A DNA stretch of 64,000 nucleotides from Fremontodendron californicum (Eukaryota > Streptophyta > Magnoliopsida > Malvales > Malvaceae): assembly GCA_030761205.1 (NCBI GenBank), contig JAULJL010000028.1, forward strand, positions 16,357,001-16,421,000, given 5' to 3'. Below the pieces are notes generated by a model. It made no database searches. It was not told the DNA's origin and saw only the letters and a list, made by a program, of their open reading frames with translations. Below, in pieces: positions 55,201-64,000 of the stretch. A program made the translations under genes and the position numbers. Every line of letters begins with the position of its first letter. The stretch's first letter is position 1.

Positions 55201-57959
55201 TTTCTTTTGAGAAACTCTTCTTTCGAGGCTCCACATATTTAAAAATATCTCATCTAAAATCATTTTCATTTTAAAAAAAAAATTCATCATCTTGGGGTTT
55301 TTCAACATTTTCTTGATTTCATCGTCCCAAAATATCTCAATACTTACATCTTTTCTTTTCAGACAAACTTTTTTTTTTCTTCTTTTATTCAACAGATTAT
55401 TTCCTCTAAATCTAAAGAAGACCCTTCCCCTATTAGGAAACCTATCTTCTTTTCCTTTTTGTCTTTTCAGTGCTTGGCGAATGTAATGATCAAATGTATG
55501 GATGCAAAAACCAATGTAACTTGCGAAGATGCAGATGCACATGTTCAATACATGATGCATGAATGCCCATGACACCATTTCACATTAAGAGAATGCTAAG
55601 AGGGTTGATCATCTCCCTTTTTCCTCATGTCTTAGCCAGGTTTCCTGTTGGAGGGAGTGATTCCTGCCCTTTGTTTATATTTTCCAATTCATCTTGTTGG
55701 AAGAAATCGCATGGTTTCGTATTCCCAATTTGTCCTTGCCCCAGCAGATTCTTTCTTTTCGGTTATCTGGTCAAAACCAAAACACAAAGTCAAACTTCAT
55801 TCAAACTCAAAATTTCATGCCCCTGAACAAATGAACTTTTTTGCTAGAGCATATCCACATCTCAATTTTAGTTTGTTCTTCTTAAGTCATGTCAATTTTA
55901 TTTCTTCCAAAACATCTGAAATTGAAGTCTTTTAGAAATTGGTGATCACCATTAGAGACATTTCTAAGCGAGATGGGAAATCAGCCTCACTTTTCGAGTG
56001 ATTTGAATGGTTTAATGCAACAAGGTCAATAGGCTATTGCAATAAGGTCCAGATTAGTTTAGGAAAGCTTTTCATCTTGACAAAGAGGAGAAGGTGAATG
56101 TCCTTTTGTCTCGGCTCATGAGTAATTTTTTTTTTAAACACGAATTCCTTAAAACCAAACATTTTTAATTTTGAAAAAAGTTTTAATTAAATCTCATCAA
56201 TCATCCAATCTCTAAATATGGCAATTTGATAAGTGTTAACCTTAGCCATGATAGGTTCAATGTTGGAAGGAAAAAGGTTTAACTTTCAAAATTAATCCCA
56301 AAGAAAAGACTGTCCCTTTTGGTATGTCTAGGAGTTCCTTGATGCTCCGTGTATTCCTCAAACTGATGGCTTCCGCAATACCAATGTGTGGCATTAGAAT
56401 TTCTTCTTATTCTGCTCTAGACTGCCCATTTTTGGGTTTTCACCCTAGAGCTTCATTGTTTCTCCATTTTTATTGTTCCACCATGCATCTGAGAATTCTA
56501 AATTCTTCCATAATGAAATGATAATCCGATGAGATGGGATAAAATCTGAGGAAAACTCTTTAAGTCAAATATCCAAAGTTCATCAAAATGGACTTTTAAA
56601 GCATGTAACGTAGGCCAAGGTCTGGGGTTCAGAAAGAAAAGAAAAGTAGGCTCAAAATATGTGTTTGAGGGTAATCAGATCAAGGATCATTTCCTAAGGA
56701 AGATTCCCTTTGAAATATTTGTCCTTTCTGGACTTCTCTTTCCTTCTTTTCTTCTTTGTTCTTGGCTTTCAATTTGCCATCTCTTTCACACATTTTTTGT
56801 GTGTGTTTCGTTCTTGGCTTTCAATTCGCCATCTTTTCTCTTCTTTTTTTCCCCTTTTTTTTTCTTGTATCTCCATTTTGATAGAAATGAGCTCGTACTT
56901 GTTTGGGAGCTCAATTTGCTTTGTTTCTGTCTCTTATTCGGGACTTATTTCACCATGATTTTTGAGAAAATCCTTCCTCGTATTTTCCCCCCAGTGTGGA
57001 GAGTGATCCTTGATCAGGTTTCAAAGAAAAAGAATTCCTTAAGCTTAAAAGGGGTGACTATGGATAATTTCTCTTTGTGAAAGGGATATGAAAGATGGCC
57101 ATTTCTCATATCAAGTATGAATATTCTCCTTGAAAAGCAATCCTCAAGGGGAATAGATAATCAAAATTTCATTTTGCATTTGAAATCATTCGAATTCTCA
57201 CATTCTTGATGTCACAATATTTTTCTTTTTTCCTTTTTCCTTTTTTTTTTGCTGCATGCCCAAAAATTTCATGCATTTTGGTTTTAAATTTCTTCAAAGT
57301 GTTTCCAACACATGGGGAGAGAAAAAGAAAGGTGTTCTGGTTCATCCTTTGGTTCATGTGCTCATAAATCAAGGTCTGGGAAAAGGCCTAGAGATTTGGC
57401 ATTTGGATTCTTTCAAAGGGATTCGAAGGTTTTGAATCTTTGAGTTTTTGCTATGATTTGTAACATGGCATAACTTTAACACGTATCAAGCTACCTAATC
57501 TAGATCTTTTGGAAGATTGTCATGTTTGCTTAACTTTCAAGAAATCCACAAAAGAATTTTTCAACTTTTCATTACTCATGGCCTCAATAAAGGTTATTCT
57601 TTGTGACTTTGAGTGGTATATTAATCAACTAGTCTATGATCTATGTATATGTAGAGACAAAGTGTTTCCTAGGAATCCATCCCCCATGATGATCACCCAT
57701 TCTTTCGAAACTCATTTCACTATTCAAAGAAATATCCTTTTATTTTCAAAATGAAAAATTATCCGTATGGACTTTTATTTTCAGCCTTTTTGTTTTTTCT
57801 TTCATGAACCATATAAACAAGGCTTAAGAAGAATATTCAAAACTTCAAATGAGATATGATATATGATGCTTGGAATTTAAAGTTCATTCATTTCAAATAA
57901 TTTGAAAGTAAGTACAAAACTTAAAACAAGGTTAAGGATTGCCCCTGATTAGCATACTA
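55201..57959 (-). other. Conserved internal region of the outer element
   Basis: 55201-55560 is pyrimidine-rich and ends in a trace of the TTTGCATC array (near 55480-55560). 55560-57950 matches 41241-43560 in order, for example GACTGCCCATTTTTGGG near 56425, GTTTGAGGGTAATCAGATC near 56661 and GTGATCCTTGATCAGG near 57003. Plus-strand ORFs such as 56661-57080 run antisense to the element and lack gene features. No pol motif seen. Confidence 0.55.
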
Positions 57960-59449
57960 CCATGAGAACAAATGATCCTTAGCCCCGTCGTCTTTGATAA
58001 GCATCCATGAGATCTTTGAACTTTGTCGGGTTTTCATCAATTATGGCCTAAACTTTGTCTTTGAATGCAGTGCAGTTCTTTGTGGAATGCCCTTTAACCC
58101 TGCTATGATACTCGCATGTGGCATTAGGATCATACCATTTCGGGTAAGGAGACTTCCTGGCCTTTGCAAGTACAACGGAGATCATTTGTCTTTGGACAAG
58201 CATTGGAAAAAGTTCTGTATAGGTCATCGAAATTGAATGGTACACCTTTTCCTTCTTTCTCTTACTGCTCTGAGAACAGACCGAATTAAACTTCGGATCA
58301 TTTGGCATGACGAAACCCTGAGGTGATGTGAAAGGCCCTGGAGCATGATGATAACTGTGCTGAATCCAATGGTCGACATAGGGTCGGGGATGTAAATAAC
58401 CACCAAAAAGATCGTCTTGCATTGCACTGAACCCTCTTTTGTTTCTGCCTTCAACATTTACGACTTGAACGTGGCCCTAAGCAACATCATCTTTACTCTT
58501 GAGAGGAATTCCAGCATTAGTATCCACAATTTTCCCTTTTTTTATACCATCCTCAATCCTACCCACTGCAAATAATATATCTACAAATTTTGAGAAGACA
58601 TTGCCGATCAACTTGTCATAGTATGGATGTGGGAGGGTATCCACAAACAAAACATTCATTTCTCTATCAGTAAGAGGTCGTTGGACTTGCGAGGCTATAT
58701 CTTTCCATCTATGAGCATATTCTTTGTAGTTCTCATTGGGCTTCTTTTTCATGTTCTGGAGTGTCAATCGATCTGGAGCCATTTCCATCATGTGCTTGTA
58801 TTATTTCAGGAATGCCTGGACTTAGTCTCTCCATGTATGCACTTGGCCCTTTTTCAACTGATAATACCAATTGGATGCCTCCTATCAGGCTGTATTGGAA
58901 AACATGGATAAGCAATTTCTCATCATGCGCGTGCCCCACCATCCTATTACAATATGCAGACAAGTGTGTTTTGGGGTTTTTAATTCTATCATACTTTTCG
59001 AATTTCGAAACCTTGAATTTTGGCCAGATGACCAGATCAGGGTTCAAAAGAAACTCTCATACACTTACTTCATCTCCACCTTCAACAGCTCGAATCCTTT
59101 CCTCCAACAGCTGATACTTCCTTTGGGAATTTGCCGACTCAGCCCCATTCGATTCAACCATTTTCAACTTTTCCTGTTCAGCTGGACCATCTAAGTTCAG
59201 GATGCTACTGGGATTAACTGTATTCTGGCCATCCAACATCATGACCTCAATCTGACCCTTTAGTGCCTCTAACCCTTCTCTAGCGACCAAGTTTTCAATG
59301 TATCCCTTTCCCTTGACTGCGGCAAATACCAGCTCCATGAATTTAGTCATCTGATCTCTCGATTCTGCTTGAGATTTTGCCAACTGTTCTCGCGATTCTT
59401 CCTGTGCCCTTTCCAATCTTTCTATTCGGGCAGCTTGTTTATTCTCCAT
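57960..59449 (-). pseudogene. gag: Ogre-like gag, broken (outer element)
   Basis: The minus strand begins with ATG at 59449: MENKQAARIERLERAQEESR, a coiled coil, then MDGQNTVN-like and SQRKYQLLEERIRAVEGGDE. The gag core follows in two further frames: WPKFKVSKFEKYD, PKTHLSAYCNRMVGHAHDEK and LLIHVFQYSLIG, then (from 58791) APDRLTLQNMKKKPNENYKE, VDTLPHPYYDKLIGN and KFVDILFAVGRIEDGIKKGK. The C-terminus has HSISMTYTELFPMLVQRQM and the knuckle CEYHSRVKGHSTKNC (intact C-X2-H-X5-H-X4-C). Frameshifts lie near 59050 and 58860, and stops near 58800 and 58475. It is more damaged in frame than the inner copy, but keeps its ATG and knuckle. It lacks a fused pol. Confidence 0.82.
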
Positions 59450-59719
59450 TGCTCTAGCCTGTATTCAAAAAGGTACTCAGTACTTCTTATACCTCTGATT
59501 TGGAATAGAAATTCTTTCAAAGACTCTTAAAGCCAAGCCAACTTGCATTTTATCCCTCCAAATACGTGTCATGATGAATGAGCCATGAATGCAACTTGAT
59601 GCTCGTGAAGCATAAACAATGTGATGTATGGACATATACAGTGGAAACATGCTGACCATGTATGTAATAAAAGCAATCACGATGCCATCATGATGCAAGC
59701 CAAGAATAAACAAACCAAC
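59450..59719 (-). other. Spacer upstream of the outer gag
   Basis: It matches 45075-45300 of the inner element closely (CTTTCAAAGACTCTTAAAGC, ATGCTGACCATGTATGTAAT). It is interrupted at 59719 by the Athila element; candidate target duplication CCAAC (59715-59719). Confidence 0.65.
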
Positions 59720-61287
59720 TGATAAGTTCATAGTTGCATACATTTTCATGTATTATTTCCTTATACTTTGTGCTTTAATTCTTAAGTTCCTTGACAAATT
59801 ATTATTCTTTTATGAATTATAGGTATTTTGGATGAGATGAAGTCAAAGCATGTAATTATGATGATAAAGAGCTTATAAAGTCACAATCATAAGATAGAAG
59901 AAGACTTGGAAGTCAAAAAGATCAAATTCTTAGTGCTAGATGATCAGGTAGATTTGACCTCCGGAGTTTGTTGAAGGAAATCATTATGTTAAGAAATTAT
60001 TTGTAGAAACTTCTTTCTTGAATTTTGAAACTGACTTGAATACCTTCCCAACGATAGTTTACACGTCTAAATCGGACAAGAGATGGTCATCCAAATCAGC
60101 TGACGAAGTGCGAGATAGTGCATCAGTCGCGAAAGCGAAGTCAGCAAGCAAAAACGCCCCAAGGCAAAAAACTGGCGCCGCGACGCTGGGCCGCGGCACC
60201 GAGTTTCTATTTCCAAATCCGCTAAAATCGCAAAAAACCACAAATTGTCCAAAATTGTCATATTTTGACTCCTAGCTTCCTTGAAGAGCAAGAAAGGGTT
60301 TCCAAAGCTTTAAGGCTCTATAAATATCATATTTTGAGCTACCAAAGAGGACATGCTTTTAATTATTTATCACTCTTCTTCTTCTTATTATTCTTCTATT
60401 AGTTTTATTTTATTTTTGTTCTTAGTTTCTTTTTAATATTCATGTTTATGTTGACAATGCTTATGCAAGGCTAAACTTTTCTTTGGTTAAGGGTGATTTC
60501 AAAGCCCTAGACATGTTTTGTAATTAATTTTCAGATTCTATCTATCATTAATTTTCTATGAAAGTTGCTTATGTTCTTCCATAAGAATTGTTTATGTTTT
60601 TTATCTTGATTTGTTTAGGATGCATACTAGATAGATCTTGATAATTATTTATTGCTAGTTTAGGAGTCTTGATCCGTGTAATTGACTTGATTTCCTATTC
60701 ATAAGTGGCAATTTGTGATTAATGATTATGGTCAAGTTTTCGCTAATTGCAAAGTGGAACATAACCTAAGTTAAACAATTCATGTTCATGCTCTTATTGC
60801 TTAGATCAACCTATCTTTCTTATCATTAAGCTGCTGTCAAATTAAATTTGGAGATGTTTATCCTAGTTTGTTTGATAGTTAGAGATTAAGTTGTGGCGTT
60901 CGTCCTGCTTAACGACGAACTAAAGAAGGATTGGGATAACACGGGATGTTGTTATCTACGGTTGTTAACTTTGATAGATAATTGATATTTATAGATCTGA
61001 ATTTGATTCTTAATGATGTCTAGTGGTGGAGAATGAACCTTTAGCCATATTTCTCTCATATTTGATTACTTCTTATTTACTTGTTTTCTTCTTTTGATTG
61101 TTTGCTTTAGTTTAAACTGATTTTAAAAACCTCCCCTTTTATTTTGTTTTCTTTGAATTTAAGTATAAACTAATAATTCTTAAATTAAACACCAATCCTT
61201 GTGGACTTGACCCTCGCTTATTGTTGTAGTTTACAATTGATATTTTAGAGTAAGGATTAAATAAGATATACTCTTTTGAGTACATCA
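59720..61287 (+). repeat. 5' LTR of the plus-strand Athila element
   Basis: TGATAAGTTCATAGTTGCATAC to TTGAGTACATCA, 1568 bp. It has a TATA box at 60319-60326 (TATAAATA in CTCTATAAATATC) and a GC-rich segment at 60165-60205 (GGCGCCGCGACGC, GGGCCGCGGCACC). The ORF 60018-60275 lies in U3 and is treated as LTR sequence. Confidence 0.92.
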
Positions 61288-61293
61288 AGTTTT

Positions 61294-61311
61294 TGGCACC
61301 GTTGCCGGGGA
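61294..61311 (+). promoter_or_regulatory. Primer-binding site, tRNA-Asp type
   Basis: TGGCACCGTTGCCGGGGA, 6 nt after the LTR end. It has one change (A at 61298 for G) from the exact site at 1083-1100. Confidence 0.92.
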
Positions 61312-61395
61312 TTGCTTTATTTAGTTTATTAGTTATTTGGTTTATTCTTATTTTCTGTTGTAATTAATTTATTTTCTTATTTTCTTTTTGAGTGA

Positions 61396-62430
61396 ATGTC
61401 CCAATCTCCCGAAGAAGAAGAACCTTACCTCGAACTTAGGCGAATTCGGGAATTCATAGCTGGCCACCAAAGAACAAACGAAGAATTGATCCAAACTATC
61501 CAAGAGGAGCAAGGAAAGATGGCAGCAAACAACCAAACTCTTAAGGAGCTAGCCACTCCGGACTTGGATCAACAACTATTGTGCATAGAATATCCTACTC
61601 TTGAGGTATCATTTGAATTAAAATCTGGCCTGATTCATCTTCTTCAAAATTTTCATGGTTTTACAGGAGAGGACCCAAATAAACACCTCAAGGAGTTCTA
61701 TGTAGTATGTTCTAGCGTGAGACCAACCGGAGTCACGGAAGAACAAATAAAGTTAAGAGCATTCCCATTCTCTCTAGCTTACTCGGCGAAGGAATGGCTC
61801 TACGATCTACCATCAGGGACCATTGCTACGTGGAATGGGATGAAAAGAGCATTCTTGGAAAGATATTTCCCAGCATCTAAGGCTGCCAATATTAGAAAGG
61901 AAATATGTCGGATTCGGCAATACAACGGAGAATCCTTGAATGAATATTGGGAAAGGTTCAGGAAACTTTGTGCATCATGTCCGCACCATCAGATAAGTGA
62001 ACAACTGCTCATCCAATATTTCTATGAAGGTCTCTTGCCCATGGAGAGACACATGATAGATGCAACAAGTAGGGGAGCACTAGTTGATAAAACTCTCGAA
62101 GCTGCTAGACTTCTCATCTCCAACATGGCAGCCAACACACAACAATTCGACATGAGAAATGAACCACCACCACAACCTAATAAAGTCAACGAGGTATGTA
62201 CATCAACCCTTGAACAAAAATTTGATAAACTGACTTCTCTTGTTGAACAAATGGTTGTAGGTCTAATACAGCAAGTAAAGGCTTGTGGTATATGTTCAAA
62301 CATAGGGCACCAAACTGATATGTGCCCAACACTTCAAGATGATCCAAATGAACATGTTAATGTTGTGGGTGGATTTCTGGGTCAACCAAGAAAGTATGAT
62401 CCCTACTCTAACATTTACAATCCAGGATGA
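61396..62430 (+). CDS. gag: Athila Gag (premature TGA end)
   Basis: 344 residues from the first ATG after the leader. The order is an acidic N-terminus (MSQSPEEEEP), a helical linker, then LLQNFHGFTGEDPNKHLKEF. The Retrotrans_gag core (about 115-215) has LRAFPFSLAYSAKEWLYDLP, GMKRAFLERYFPASKAANIR and YWERFRKLCASCPHHQISEQ. A Pro/Gln linker and a CCHC knuckle at 297-310 (CGICSNIGHQTDMC, C-X2-C-X4-H-X4-C) follow. The frame stops at TGA 62428-62430 within YNPG-stop-RDHPNF. Related proteins have Trp there (compare WWDHPNYGY at 20514), so this is a TGG to TGA mutation and not the natural end. The polyprotein clearly continued into protease and pol. The Gag made from this copy would still contain capsid and knuckle. 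Confidence 0.93.
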   Translation: MSQSPEEEEPYLELRRIREFIAGHQRTNEELIQTIQEEQGKMAANNQTLKELATPDLDQQLLCIEYPTLEVSFELKSGLIHLLQNFHGFTGEDPNKHLKEFYVVCSSVRPTGVTEEQIKLRAFPFSLAYSAKEWLYDLPSGTIATWNGMKRAFLERYFPASKAANIRKEICRIRQYNGESLNEYWERFRKLCASCPHHQISEQLLIQYFYEGLLPMERHMIDATSRGALVDKTLEAARLLISNMAANTQQFDMRNEPPPQPNKVNEVCTSTLEQKFDKLTSLVEQMVVGLIQQVKACGICSNIGHQTDMCPTLQDDPNEHVNVVGGFLGQPRKYDPYSNIYNPG

Positions 62431-63094
62431 AGGGATCATCCAAACTTCAATTATGGAGGAAACCAGTCACAAGCTACTCCTCCACCATTTGACAATAGAC
62501 AATCGGGTTATCAACAAAGGTTTCAACAACCATATCAAACCCGACAACAAGTGCCACCACCACAAAATTCAGTTGAGTGTCTAGCATATCTTGTTAAATA
62601 ATCCCTTACTACTAATCAATTGCAAATGCAACAGGATATAAAGGATACAAACAAACAAATCGCAACAAAGATGAGCCGAATAGAAACTCAAATTGGATAA
62701 ATGGCAACAGCAATCAGTCAAAACCAAGCAAGGGATTCAGGAAAATTACCTTCCCAAAATATAGTGAATCCTAGAGAAAATGCCAATGCTGTAACTTTAA
62801 GAAGTGGGAAACAGCTTGAGACACCACAAAAAGATAGTGCTTAAAGGGAGGACAACACCATGGCATCATCTTCACATCCTAATGAGCCACTACAAAAGGT
62901 AATTCCTAAACCATCTTTTCCTTCTTATATAACTCCTCCACCTTTTCCTTGCAGGTTAGCAAAATCTAAGAAGGAGGAGCAAGAGAAGGAAATTTTGGAA
63001 ACCTTCCGGAAGTAAAGGTGAACATTCCTTTACTAGATGCTATCAAGCAAGTGCCAAGATATGCCAAGTTTCTAAAAGAGTTGTGCACTTCTAA
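62431..63094 (+). pseudogene. Gag-protease linker with stops and frameshifts
   Basis: It continues the gag frame with RDHPNFNYGGNQSQATPPP, a Gln-rich tail, ATKMSRIETQIG-stop-MATAIS and AVTLRSGKQLETPQKDSA-stop, then PFPCRLAKSKKEEQEKEILE. Three in-frame stops are visible. A frameshift near 63003 leads to VNIPLLDAIKQVPRYAKFLK and ELCTSK-stop, and a second shift at 63094 leads into the protease frame. At least one stop, GGA-TAA-ATG, looks like a CAA to TAA change. Confidence 0.85.
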
Positions 63095-63619
63095 ATGAAA
63101 GTTGAAGGGAATGAAAAGGTAAGTGTGGGGGAGAATGTGCCAGCTGTTCTTCAAAAGAAACTCCCACCTAAATGCAAGTATCCAGGTATGTTTACCATTC
63201 CTTGTAAGATAGGCAACACCAGGTTTGAGCGTGCTATGCTATATCTAGGAGCATCCATGAATGTAATGCCATATTCAATTTATGCTTCATTGAATCTAGG
63301 ACCATTAGAGGAAACTGGTGTTATAATACAACTTGCTGACCGTTCTAACACTTATCTTAGAGGAGTTATAGAAGATGTCCTAGTGCAAGTTAATGAGTTG
63401 GTTTTTCCCGCTGATTTCTATGTTCTTGAGATGGAAGATGAGATGTCTTCTAATCCAACACTCATACTTTTAGGGAGGCCATTCTTAAAAACAGTTAGGA
63501 CTAAAATAGATGTGCATGATGGAATCCTCATTATGGAATTTGATGGTGAAATAATTCGTTTTAGCATTTTTGAGGCCATGAGATATCCTAGTGATGTGTA
63601 TTTTATTTTTTTATATTGA
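63095..63619 (+). pseudogene. pro: Athila protease domain, catalytic Asp lost
   Basis: A 174-codon open frame. It has VQKKLPPK-like residues (AVLQKKLPPKCKYPG), FTIPCKIGNTRFERAM, then YLGASMNVMPYSIYASLNLG. Next come the flap-like GVIIQLADRSNTYLRGVIED, FPADFYVLEMEDE and ILLGRPFLKTVRTKIDVHDG. The aspartic-protease motif should read D-L-G-A; residue 50 is Tyr (TAT at 63242-63244), so processing activity would be lost. The frame ends after FIFLY because of a length change in the T-run at 63602-63613. The next domain resumes in another frame. Confidence 0.88.
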
Positions 63620-64000
63620 CATAATTGACTCTTTGATGCAACAAATTTATGAGTTAGATGGTGAAGATAGTTTGGAAGTAACCATTAGCAACCATCTAAA
63701 TTCTATTTGTGCAAAAGAAATAGCCTTGAGTGAACATGTGAAAGAGGAAATTGAATCTCTACAAGTGTTGCCATATCTTGATAAAAGGTATGATGTTTCT
63801 TATATTGACTTGCCTATATCTGATGAAAAACTTCTACCTTCCATTTTGTAGGCACCAACTTTGGAGATGAAACCATTACCGGATCATTTGAAATATGTGT
63901 TCTTGGGTGAAAAGGAGAAAGAGACTTATCCGGGGTGCTTAGAGAGCATAAGACAACAATTGGTTGGACAATTGCCGATATCAAGGGAATAAGCCTTTCC
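63620..64000 (+). pseudogene. pol: Protease-RT linker and RT N-terminus, open at window edge
   Basis: The shifted frame (open from 63591) reads IDSLMQQIYELDGEDSLEVT and LQVLPYLDKRYDVSYIDLP, then KLLPSIL followed by TAG (63849-63851). It continues PTLEMKPLPDHLKYVFLGE, the typical lead-in to Athila reverse transcriptase, and ends with another stop (SRE-stop) near 63990. RT catalytic motifs lie beyond the window. Together with upstream lesions this copy cannot make Pol. Confidence 0.85.

Larger units (their letters stand above)
28871..64000 (-). mobile_element. Outer Ogre-like element, split by two insertions and open at the window edge
   Basis: The pieces in plus order are the 3' LTR (28871-33801), a 3' UTR piece (33802-34120), and then the inner element. 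After that come the 63-bp array (53930-55200), a conserved internal region (55201-57959), gag (57960-59449) and a spacer (59450-59719). The spacer is interrupted by the Athila element at 59720, which is not part of this unit. The order and sequence parallel the inner element 34121-53785 piece by piece. The element sits in the LTR 25249-28870; the candidate target duplication on this side is ATATT (28866-28870). No pol is seen in the visible 3' part. Confidence 0.7.
59720..64000 (+). mobile_element. Athila element with gag and damaged protease/RT start, open at window edge
   Basis: The 5' LTR (59720-61287) is followed by a tRNA-Asp PBS, gag (61396-62430), a gag-pro linker with stops, a protease and the first RT residues. 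The element sits in the spacer of the outer Ogre-like element, in the opposite orientation. Its LTR belongs to the family at 12589, 18602 and 23092, but is clearly diverged from them. Stops and frameshifts make it defective. Confidence 0.92.

Noticed and set aside
56661..57080. 139-codon plus ORF with hydrophobic segments, membrane-protein-like
   Set aside because: It runs antisense to the conserved internal region of a retroelement. Hydrophobicity comes from T-rich codons; the sister elements do not keep it.

Overview
This window looks like heterochromatic, strongly AT-rich nuclear DNA of a seed plant. I recognise no host gene, tRNA, rRNA or CRISPR array. Almost every base falls in nested LTR retrotransposons of two Ty3/gypsy lineages. 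One lineage is Athila-like: LTRs of about 1.5 kb starting TGATAA, and a primer-binding site (PBS) complementary to tRNA-Asp. The other is Ogre/Tat-like: LTRs of 1.7 to 5.3 kb with TGTAGACA...CGACA-type ends, and a PBS complementary to tRNA-Arg. One MULE (Mutator-like) transposase relic is the oldest-looking layer. The host species cannot be named from the sequence.

Layout. 1-2599: 5' part of a minus-strand Athila element (open gag, PBS, LTR), inserted next to or into the MULE relic at 2600-3585. 3631-9271: compact minus-strand Ogre-like element with 1.7-kb LTRs and only a gag-like relic inside. 9264-28870: plus-strand Ogre-like element without gag or pol. It carries a solo Athila-type LTR (12589-14074, target-site duplication AATCA) and a pol-less Athila derivative (18602-24640, duplication ATTTG). 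Its 3' LTR is cut by the next element. 28871 to beyond the right edge: an outer minus-strand Ogre-like element, split twice. One split is a complete 19.7-kb minus-strand Ogre-like element (34121-53785, LTRs of 5349 and 5278 bp, duplication GGGGT). The other is a plus-strand Athila element (59720 to the window end) with gag, a damaged protease and the start of reverse transcriptase.

How the parts relate. None of the Ogre-like elements shows a recognisable protease, reverse transcriptase or integrase, so they are probably non-autonomous. What they share is: a PBS; a leader of about 0.8 kb after it; where present, an ORF1-like gene and a gag; a conserved internal region of about 2.5 kb; and one or two tandem arrays before the 3' LTR that differ from element to element. 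The most striking shared structure is an inverted repeat of about 65 bp. One arm lies in the U5 part of the LTR and the other just downstream of the PBS, so that in genomic RNA the PBS would sit in a loop of about 345-390 nt. It is visible in three elements on both strands. A second PBS-like 11-mer inside U5 and the element-specific arrays (59, 63, 110 bp and a TTTGCATC array) also deserve attention.
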